This document shows positions 1 to 4,765 of a stretch of 6,402 bases of DNA, piece by piece. Position numbers and translations under genes: made by a program. The stretch covers positions 1-6,402 of the forward strand of contig JAGCCY010000002.1 of assembly GCA_017651385.1 (NCBI GenBank), read 5' to 3'. Within the stretch, counting starts at the first letter, position 1; every line of letters starts with the position of its first letter. The stretch comes from Lachnospiraceae bacterium. GTDB lineage: Bacteria; Bacillota; Clostridia; Lachnospirales; Lachnospiraceae. The notes under the pieces are model-generated. The model was not told where the DNA came from. It saw only the letters and a program-made list of their open reading frames with translations, and did no database searches.

Positions 1-1
1 C

Positions 2-805
2 GAACAAAGATATATAAAAGATATCTTAAAGAACACAAAAGAAAATGAAAAGACCGCGATCCTGCTTCGGACCAACAGAGAAGTGACTCATTATAAAAGG
101 CTTCTTTCGGATATCGGATCAAACAAAGAAGATCTAAGAAAAAAGATATGCAACGATCTTAGTGCATATGTTTCTTTCTCTTTAAATCACGACAGGAAAA
201 GCCTTATAAGGATACTTAAAAGCGAAGAGATAAACATACCGCTCACAGTTTTGACAGACAGTACAATAGATCTTAAGAAACTTGCTTTTAAATACGCCGG
301 TAAAACCTTCGGAAACAGGTTATATTCACTTAACAGGAATATGGAAGCACTTAAAAACCTGAGCCCCTATGCGGCGGTCTTATATATCTTAAAGGTGATC
401 GGATACGACCGAATTCTCATAAAGACATATATAAATGATGACTTAAATGATAGTCTTGCAATAATAAAGAACATATCGGAAAGATCAAAAGAGAGCTCTT
501 CGCTAAAGGACCTTTTGAATATGCTGTATGTTCCCGAAGATGATGTAAAGAAGACCGATCAAAATATAAGCATCCTTACTTTTCATGCATCAAAGGGACT
601 TGAATTCGATAATGTGATCTTACCGGATGTCAATGAAGGAAAAGTGCCTCAGATAGACTATGACAACGATCAGAACTTAGCAGAAGAGAGGAGACTTTTC
701 TATGTTGCAATGACCAGGACCGTAAAGAATCTTTATATAACGGCAATAAAAAATGAAGGAAACAGGATAATGCTTCCTTCAAGATTTATAAAACCTTTCA
801 TCTGA
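2..805 (+). CDS. UvrD/Rep-family ATP-dependent DNA helicase, C-terminal part (5' end outside window)
   Basis: This is the C-terminal part of a superfamily 1 DNA helicase, which would unwind duplex DNA 3' to 5' with ATP in repair or recombination (role inferred from the family). The frame is open from base 2. The GTG at 83 is internal, because helicase motif IV (ILLRTN, 59-76) lies upstream of it. Motif V is clear at 578-607 (TFHASKGLEF), followed by the usual NEGKVP stretch, and motif VI at 683-718 (EERRLFYVAMTR) carries the arginine that contacts ATP. Between motifs IV and V is a helical 2B-like region with a PYAAVLYILKVIGYD segment of the kind seen in clostridial UvrD-like proteins. Walker A and motifs II and III must lie left of the window. 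It ends with no accessory domain after motif VI, so it is a compact helicase; no AddA-type nuclease is present. PcrA/UvrD proper is less likely because the C-terminal tail is short, so no symbol is assigned. It faces the next gene tail to tail, 2 bases apart. Confidence 0.9.
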   Translation, partial: EQRYIKDILKNTKENEKTAILLRTNREVTHYKRLLSDIGSNKEDLRKKICNDLSAYVSFSLNHDRKSLIRILKSEEINIPLTVLTDSTIDLKKLAFKYAGKTFGNRLYSLNRNMEALKNLSPYAAVLYILKVIGYDRILIKTYINDDLNDSLAIIKNISERSKESSSLKDLLNMLYVPEDDVKKTDQNISILTFHASKGLEFDNVILPDVNEGKVPQIDYDNDQNLAEERRLFYVAMTRTVKNLYITAIKNEGNRIMLPSRFIKPFI

Positions 806-807
806 TC

Positions 808-1128
808 TTACGGCATGTTGTCAAAATCTATATTATCAAGATATTCGTCAAATTTATCCGCAACCTTTTCAAGCTCATCGTCGTCTTCGATATAGATAAG
901 TTCAGGCTCTTCATTGACGTCATCGGGATTTTCCTTATACCCGTAGAACCACACGTCTTCACCGGGATTGCCTTCTTCATCAAGAGGAAGGAGTGCGATA
1001 TAATCCTTGCCCGCAACCGTAAGAATCGTAATAACGGAGCATTCGACGGTACCTTCATCGGTCTCGATCTCAACGGTCATTTCGTCATCGGGAATATCAT
1101 CAAAATCTTCGGGTCTTAACTCGCTCAT
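808..1128 (-). CDS. DUF1292 family small acidic protein
   Basis: A 106-residue cytosolic protein resembling the DUF1292 (YrzB-like) family of Firmicutes, whose function is unknown. The family-like core runs from about residue 17 to 90: a beta-rich EIETDEGTVECSVITIL section, then GKDYIALLPLDEEGN, then VWFYGYKENPD and an ELIYIEDDDELEKVADKFDEYL helix. I count 37 Asp/Glu against 5 Lys/Arg, so the protein is strongly acidic. There is no signal peptide, membrane segment or catalytic motif. The ATG at 1126-1128 is preceded by GAAAGGA 7 bases upstream and by a good sigma-A-like promoter, so it appears to be a single-gene transcript with a leader of about 33 nt. In many Firmicutes this family sits beside ruvX and the UPF0297 gene; here it stands alone between a helicase and a GH13-like gene. 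The family call is from sequence resemblance only. Confidence 0.85.
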   Translation of the reverse strand: MSELRPEDFDDIPDDEMTVEIETDEGTVECSVITILTVAGKDYIALLPLDEEGNPGEDVWFYGYKENPDDVNEEPELIYIEDDDELEKVADKFDEYLDNIDFDNMP

Positions 1129-1135
1129 GTTTATA

Positions 1136-1142
1136 TCCTTTC
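1136..1142 (-). promoter_or_regulatory. Ribosome binding site of the DUF1292 gene
   Basis: On the minus strand the sequence reads GAAAGGA, then 7 bases, then ATG. It is a reasonable Shine-Dalgarno site and supports the start at 1128. Confidence 0.75.
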
Positions 1143-1167
1143 AATAAGATACAGTGTTTTTTTCTTT

Positions 1168-1196
1168 ATTATATTTATCATGCTATATGTATGCAA
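1168..1196 (-). promoter_or_regulatory. Sigma-A-like promoter of the DUF1292 gene
   Basis: On the minus strand there is TTGCAT (1196-1191), a 17-base spacer and a perfect TATAAT (1173-1168). Transcription would start near 1161, giving a leader of about 33 nt. It is divergent from the promoter of the GH13-like gene. Confidence 0.75.
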
Positions 1197-1200
1197 TAGG

Positions 1201-1218
1201 TCATTGAAAATGAATTTT
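1201..1218. repeat. Overlapping small inverted repeats at the GH13-like promoter (possible operator)
   Basis: TCATT-GAA-AATGA (1201-1213) and AAAAT-GA-ATTTT (1207-1218) are two overlapping perfect inverted repeats with 5-bp arms. They cover the -35 box of the plus-strand promoter and the start of its spacer. TTGAAA also occurs twice (1204-1209 and 1217-1222). The region is AT-rich, so chance is a serious alternative; no known operator consensus is recognised. Confidence 0.25.
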
Positions 1219-1232
1219 GAAACCTTTATACT
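1204..1232 (+). promoter_or_regulatory. Sigma-A-like promoter of the GH13-like gene
   Basis: TTGAAA (1204-1209), a 17-base spacer and TATACT (1227-1232) make a good promoter. The -10 box ends only 6 bases before the ATG at 1239, so the expected transcription start falls at or next to the start codon. Confidence 0.7.
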
Positions 1233-1238
1233 GTTAAC

Positions 1239-3107
1239 ATGAGCGTGAAAATTTTGAGAGCTCCTTTTATGGGGTTTGGTAATAAAAAAACATCTGAAGG
1301 CATATATTTTTCCTGTATATTGGATTTCGTCCGTGAAGGCGGAATAGTATTCTACGAAAAATCCTCACTCAAAGAAAAGCTTAAGATATCTTTCGAATCC
1401 GATTACGGATACGGAAACGTTTTTTGCGTATACGTAAGCGGGATAAGTTCGGACATCGTTTACAGATATTATACGGAAAGCAGTGAATTTACCGATAAAT
1501 ACGCACCCGTATATTTTAAGGATACGGAATACGGGCTTGCACGCAGCGAATCGGATTATTACTCAGCGATTGAAGAAGATATATCTATAGAAGGCTTTGA
1601 AAACGACAAGTTTCCGCTTACGCCTTATTGTGACAGCACATTTTATCTGGCGCATGTAAGAGGTCTCACCATGCTTGATAAAAGTGTTAAGCATAAAGGC
1701 ACTTTTTTAGGTCTTCAGGAAAAGATAGATTATTTCAAAGAACTGAACATAACAGGTCTGATACTTATGCCCTGCTATGAGTTTAATGAATGTGTAAAGG
1801 CTGACAGCAATAATCTTGCGGACGCAATACTTAATTACAAACAGGACTTTAACGAAAAGCCTCCCGTGGATTTCTGGGGCTTTAGGAAGGGTTTCTATTT
1901 TTCGTTAAAATCCGCTTATTCTTTTTCCAAAAAGCCGAATCTTGAATTTAAAAATACGGTCTATAAATTCCATCAAAACAATATAGAGATAATCCTTACG
2001 ATGTTCTTCCCGAAAGATACCGGCGAAGAGCTTATCATGGCCGTACTCAGACACTATGTGATGAATTATCATGTGGACGGTTTCAGGATACTGGGTAACG
2101 ATATCAATAAGGATCTTATCGTCAGCGATCCTTTTATGCAGAATACGAAATTGCTTCTTGAAGATGACGATCTTTCGAGATTTTATAAGGAAAAGCCTTT
2201 AAAATACAAAAATCTCGCTCTTTACAGCCCTTATTCAAGGGATAAGTTAAGAAGCTTCATCAAGGGCGATGAGGATAACGTTTCTGCGGTAAGTTACTTT
2301 ATAAGGGAAAACAACAAAACTTACGAACCGTTAAGATACATAACGGATTATTACGGTTTTACGCTTCGTGACATCTATACCTACAACTTTAAACACAACG
2401 AAGCAAACAAAGAATCAAATACCGACGGCAACAATTATAATTTCAGCTGGAATTGCGGTACGGAAGGAGAGACCAAGAAGTCCGCGATCATGAAATTAAG
2501 GCTTAAGATGCAGAAAAACGCGCTTCTATCAATGCTCTTATGTCAGGGAGCACCTGTCATATCGGGCGGAGACGAGTGGCTTAATACCAATAACGGTAAC
2601 AATAACCCGTGGTGTCAGGATAACGAGGACGGATGGGTCATATATTCAAAGACCAAAAACTCAAAAGAGTTCTTTGAATTTACCAAAGATCTTATTTCAT
2701 TCAGGAAAAGACATGTAGTTCTTCATCAGCCGAAGGAACTCCGTCTTCTTGATTATATGTCCTGCAAGCTTCCGGATGTTTCTTTCCATTCGGACCTTGC
2801 TTTTAAGATGAATCAGGATCCCGTGTCGCGTTCTTTTGCAGTATTGTTTGCGGGCGATTATGCAAAACAATATACCGGCAAACCTGAAGATTCGGTTTTC
2901 ATAGTATTTAACATGTATTGGGAAAGTGTAGATTTTGTGCTTCCGATGAAGGATAAAAATTTCACCTGGTATAAGCTTTTCTGTTCGGACGGATCCACTT
3001 TACAGGATTTTGATGAAAAGAACGCGGATAAATACGATGAGGATCATTATAAAGCTCCCGAAAGGACCGTATCGATATTTTTACTGAGAAAACATGAAAA
3101 TGATTAA
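1239..3107 (+). CDS. GlgX/isoamylase-type GH13 protein lacking two catalytic aspartates (probable pseudoenzyme)
   Basis: A 622-residue relative of glycogen-debranching enzymes (GlgX/TreX/isoamylase type), with no signal peptide and so probably cytosolic. Order: CBM48-like N-terminal beta domain (about 1-115), TIM barrel (about 130-490), C-terminal beta domain (about 500-620). Family hallmarks are plain: AHVRGLTM at 138-145, GTFLGLQEKIDYFKELNITG at 154-173, KHNEAN at 385-390, FSWNCGTEG at 402-410, GDEW at 444-447 and GNNNPWCQDNEDGW at 453-466. The catalytic core is degenerate. Region I, normally DVVYNH, reads TMFFPK (254-259). Region II, normally GFRFD, reads GFRIL (281-285), so the nucleophile Asp is Leu285 although Arg283 is kept. 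Region III keeps its Glu (LLLED, E308). Region IV, normally HDGFTL, reads YYGFTL (371-376), so the transition-state Asp is Tyr372. Hydrolysis is therefore unlikely; glycan binding, scaffolding or regulation is inference. The ATG at 1239 keeps the N-terminal family-like APFMG motif but has no Shine-Dalgarno site. An alternative ATG at 1269 has a weak GAGAG 8 bases upstream. The frame is intact, so this is not simple gene decay. Confidence 0.88.
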   Translation: MSVKILRAPFMGFGNKKTSEGIYFSCILDFVREGGIVFYEKSSLKEKLKISFESDYGYGNVFCVYVSGISSDIVYRYYTESSEFTDKYAPVYFKDTEYGLARSESDYYSAIEEDISIEGFENDKFPLTPYCDSTFYLAHVRGLTMLDKSVKHKGTFLGLQEKIDYFKELNITGLILMPCYEFNECVKADSNNLADAILNYKQDFNEKPPVDFWGFRKGFYFSLKSAYSFSKKPNLEFKNTVYKFHQNNIEIILTMFFPKDTGEELIMAVLRHYVMNYHVDGFRILGNDINKDLIVSDPFMQNTKLLLEDDDLSRFYKEKPLKYKNLALYSPYSRDKLRSFIKGDEDNVSAVSYFIRENNKTYEPLRYITDYYGFTLRDIYTYNFKHNEANKESNTDGNNYNFSWNCGTEGETKKSAIMKLRLKMQKNALLSMLLCQGAPVISGGDEWLNTNNGNNNPWCQDNEDGWVIYSKTKNSKEFFEFTKDLISFRKRHVVLHQPKELRLLDYMSCKLPDVSFHSDLAFKMNQDPVSRSFAVLFAGDYAKQYTGKPEDSVFIVFNMYWESVDFVLPMKDKNFTWYKLFCSDGSTLQDFDEKNADKYDEDHYKAPERTVSIFLLRKHEND

Positions 3108-3633
3108 TATATTCAAACATCTTAAAACGGTAAATGAGCACAGAAGACTTGTAAGGCGTTATTGTTTTAAAATAGGCCTTTATGCTCAGGGGCTCACTCA
3201 CGATCTTTCAAAGTATTCACCTGCGGAATTCTTAATCGGAGTCAAATATTATCAGGGTGTGAGAAGCCCCAATGTTGCCGAGAGAAAAGATATAGGAATG
3301 TCGACAGCCTGGATGCATCATAAAGGCAGGAACAAGCACCATTACGAATACTGGGTTGATTTTAACGAATCAACGGGAAATTACGAGCCGATGCCCATGC
3401 CGAGAAGATATTTTGCAGAAATGGTAATGGACAGGATCGCCGCATGCAAAGTCTATAAGAAAAACGCCTACAAAGACGGCGATGCACTCGCTTATTTTCT
3501 TGAAAAAGACAAAAAAGAATTTATTCACAAAGATACATACAACGATCTTTTAAGGATACTCACGATGCTAAAAAACGAGGGTGAAAAGAAAACCCTCGAC
3601 TATATAAAGAACGTATATCTAAAAGGCAGGTAA
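3094..3633 (+). CDS. DUF5662-like protein with HD-like His/Asp pattern
   Basis: A 179-residue soluble protein that I take to be a DUF5662 member, a clostridial family of unknown function sometimes labelled 'catalase' in annotations without visible support. The N-terminal half has spaced His and Asp residues resembling an HD-type metal site: H16, GLTHDLSKYSP with H36-D37, WMHHKGRNKHHYEYW with H75-H76 and H82-H83, then D113 in VMDRIAACK. This suggests a metal-dependent phosphohydrolase-like fold, but that is inference. There is no signal peptide or membrane segment; the C-terminal third is Lys/Glu-rich and helical. The ATG at 3094 overlaps the GH13-like gene by 14 bases, and a second ATG at 3100 is possible. 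Neither has a good ribosome site, so translation probably depends on coupling to the upstream gene. The 3' end carries a minus-strand terminator-like hairpin within codons. Confidence 0.75.
   Translation: MKMINIFKHLKTVNEHRRLVRRYCFKIGLYAQGLTHDLSKYSPAEFLIGVKYYQGVRSPNVAERKDIGMSTAWMHHKGRNKHHYEYWVDFNESTGNYEPMPMPRRYFAEMVMDRIAACKVYKKNAYKDGDALAYFLEKDKKEFIHKDTYNDLLRILTMLKNEGEKKTLDYIKNVYLKGR
3570..3598 (-). terminator. Antisense intrinsic terminator inside the DUF5662-like gene
   Basis: Read on the minus strand: CGAGGGT, a 9-base pyrimidine-rich loop, ACCCTCG, then TTTTTT. This is a 7-bp perfect stem directly followed by six T, the classic intrinsic terminator layout. On the plus strand the same stem is followed by ACTATA, so it would not terminate the sense transcript. 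It would stop any transcription coming leftward from the trpS side. It lies fully within coding sequence. Confidence 0.6.
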
Positions 3634-3657
3634 ATGACGTTGATTCTTTGTGTTTTA
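3570..3657 (-). ncRNA. Candidate antisense small RNA (about 90 nt) over the 3' end of the DUF5662-like gene
   Basis: A possible minus-strand promoter at 3691-3664 and the intrinsic terminator at 3598-3570 would delimit a transcript of about 85-90 nt, from near 3657 to 3570. It would be complementary to the last roughly 60 bases of the DUF5662-like gene and the start of the trpS upstream region. I see no ATG-started reading frame in it. The existence of this RNA is inferred from the two signals only; no known RNA family is recognised. Confidence 0.3.
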
Positions 3658-3668
3658 CGTAGTATTAT
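3640..3668 (+). promoter_or_regulatory. Sigma-A-like promoter of trpS
   Basis: TTGATT (3640-3645), a 17-base spacer and TATTAT (3663-3668) lie just after the stop of the DUF5662-like gene. Expected start is near 3675, giving a leader of about 36 nt before trpS. Read-through from the upstream pair may also feed trpS, since no plus-strand terminator is visible between them. Confidence 0.65.
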
Positions 3669-3691
3669 GTTAAAAGATTGCCAAAAGGCAA
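3664..3691 (-). promoter_or_regulatory. Possible minus-strand promoter sharing the trpS -10 box
   Basis: On the minus strand: TTGCCT (3691-3686), a 16-base spacer and CATAAT (3669-3664). The -10 box is the complement of the trpS -10 (TATTATG), so the same AT-rich site could open for polymerase in either direction. The -35 match is modest (4 of 6). Confidence 0.3.
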
Positions 3692-3692
3692 T
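3677..3692 (+). other. Short leader hairpin at the 5' end of the trpS transcript
   Basis: ATTGCC-AAAA-GGCAAT forms a perfect 6-bp stem with a 4-base loop, 4 bases before the AGGAGG site and about 2 bases after the predicted transcript start. It could protect the 5' end or affect ribosome access. As DNA, the same inverted repeat could be an operator. It is far too short for a T-box. Confidence 0.45.
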
Positions 3693-3696
3693 ATTC

Positions 3697-3702
3697 AGGA
3701 GG
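3697..3702 (+). promoter_or_regulatory. Ribosome binding site that fixes the trpS start
   Basis: A perfect AGGAGG, 8 bases before the ATG at 3711. It rules out the in-frame TTG at 3678, which lies upstream of this site. Confidence 0.92.
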
Positions 3703-3710
3703 ATATTCCA

Positions 3711-4715
3711 ATGATAGACGGAAAGAAAGTTTTGTTCAGCGGTATGCAGGCTACGGGTAACCTTACCCTTGGAAATTATATAGGAGCACTTAAAAACTGG
3801 CTTGAACTTCAGGATGAGTATGAGACATTCTATTCGGTCGTGGATCTTCATTCGATAACCGTTAGACAGGATCCCGCAGAATTGAGAAGCCGTGCAAGAA
3901 AGCTTCTTACCCTTTATATTGCGGCAGGTCTCGATCCCGAGAAGAACTGTATATATTATCAGTCTCATGTAAGCGGCCATGCAGAGCTTGGCTGGATACT
4001 TGACTGTTTTACATACATGGGTGAGTTGAACCGTATGACGCAGTTTAAAGATAAGTCTGCAAAACATGCGGACAACATCAATGCGGGACTTTATACTTAT
4101 CCCGTACTTATGGCTGCGGACATCCTTCTTTATCAGACAGATGTCGTGCCCGTAGGCAAGGATCAGCTTCAGCATCTTGAGATCACAAGAGATATAGCTC
4201 AAAGATTCAATGCGATCTACGGTGATGTATTTACGATTCCCGAACCTTATATCGGAAAGACCGGTGCGAAGATAATGTCTCTTCAGGATCCCGAGAAGAA
4301 GATGTCTAAATCCGACGAGAACTTAAACGCCAGTATCTACTTAATGGATGATAAAGATACGATAATCAGAAAGTTTAAGCGTGCGGTGACCGATTCCGAG
4401 GCCCGCATCGCATACAACGAAGAGCAGAAGGGTATCCATAATCTCATCGACATCTACTGTGCATGCACAAAGAAGACTCCCGATGAGGTCGTAAAAGAAT
4501 TTGAAGGTAAGGGTTACGGCGACTTCAAGCTTGCGGTAGGAGAGAGCGTTGCCGATCTTTTAAATCCTTTACAGGAAAGATTCTATCAGATGGAAAAAGA
4601 AAAATCCTACATAGATTCGATCATCAAAAACAATGCGGAAAAAGCCAATTATTATGCTCAGAAGACACTTCGCAAGGTTCAGAAAAAAGTGGGCTTCCCC
4701 GAAAAGATCCGTTAA
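3711..4715 (+). CDS. trpS: Tryptophanyl-tRNA synthetase
   Basis: Class I aminoacyl-tRNA synthetase that charges tRNA-Trp with tryptophan using ATP, in the cytosol. The 334-residue length is typical of bacterial TrpRS. The N-terminal ATP-binding signature is GMQATGNLTLGNYIGALKNW (11-30), where TLGN stands for HIGH, as is common in TrpRS. PVLMAADILLYQTD (131-144) includes D137, the likely counterpart of the Asp that recognises the tryptophan indole. VPVGKDQLQHLE (146-157) and KKMSKSDEN (196-204, KMSKS loop at 197-201) follow, then the helical anticodon-binding region and a Lys-rich C-terminus. All key motifs are intact and there is no frameshift. It has its own promoter and a short leader with no T-box, and it ends at a strong terminator. 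Confidence 0.98.
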   Translation: MIDGKKVLFSGMQATGNLTLGNYIGALKNWLELQDEYETFYSVVDLHSITVRQDPAELRSRARKLLTLYIAAGLDPEKNCIYYQSHVSGHAELGWILDCFTYMGELNRMTQFKDKSAKHADNINAGLYTYPVLMAADILLYQTDVVPVGKDQLQHLEITRDIAQRFNAIYGDVFTIPEPYIGKTGAKIMSLQDPEKKMSKSDENLNASIYLMDDKDTIIRKFKRAVTDSEARIAYNEEQKGIHNLIDIYCACTKKTPDEVVKEFEGKGYGDFKLAVGESVADLLNPLQERFYQMEKEKSYIDSIIKNNAEKANYYAQKTLRKVQKKVGFPEKIR

Positions 4716-4730
4716 TAGAGGCAATAAGAA

Positions 4731-4765
4731 AGCGCCGGAACCAATCATTCCGGCGCTGTTTTTTT
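4731..4765. terminator. Bidirectional intrinsic terminator between trpS and potD
   Basis: AGCGCCGGAA (4731-4740), a 7-base loop and TTCCGGCGCT (4748-4757) make a perfect 10-bp GC-rich stem. On the plus strand it is followed by G and seven T (4759-4765), which ends trpS. On the minus strand it is followed by TTCTTATT, a weaker T-rich tract that could end the pot transcript. The plus-strand T tract runs into the potD stop codon (4764-4766). Confidence 0.93.

Noticed and set aside
83..85. GTG as the helicase start
   Set aside because: The frame is open to the window edge, and helicase motif IV is encoded upstream at 59-76.
828..1073. Second minus-strand frame inside the DUF1292 gene
   Set aside because: It is rich in Arg, Ser and Met with no family resemblance, being an alternative frame of the acidic gene.
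1157..1170. T-rich run as a plus-strand terminator in the divergent region
   Set aside because: No GC-rich stem precedes it, and no plus-strand gene ends there. It is simply the AT-rich region downstream of the DUF1292 -10 box.
2962..3201. Minus-strand open frame across the GH13-like/DUF5662-like junction
   Set aside because: It is antisense to two well-supported genes, has an unlikely composition and no ribosome site.
3576..3598. The hairpin as a terminator of the GH13-like/DUF5662-like transcript
   Set aside because: On the plus strand the stem is followed by ACTATA with no T tract, and it lies 33 bases before the stop codon.
3678..3680. TTG as the trpS start
   Set aside because: It lies within the leader hairpin and before the AGGAGG site, and the extra 11 residues do not resemble the TrpRS N-terminus.
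3634..3710. T-box or tryptophan attenuator upstream of trpS
   Set aside because: The gap is 77 bases, with no room for a specifier domain, no Trp-rich leader peptide and no leader terminator.
3600..4202. Open frame of 200 codons on the minus strand opposite trpS
   Set aside because: It lies mostly opposite the trpS reading frame, shows no recognisable domain and looks like a frame shadow. The short antisense RNA proposed nearby does not depend on it.
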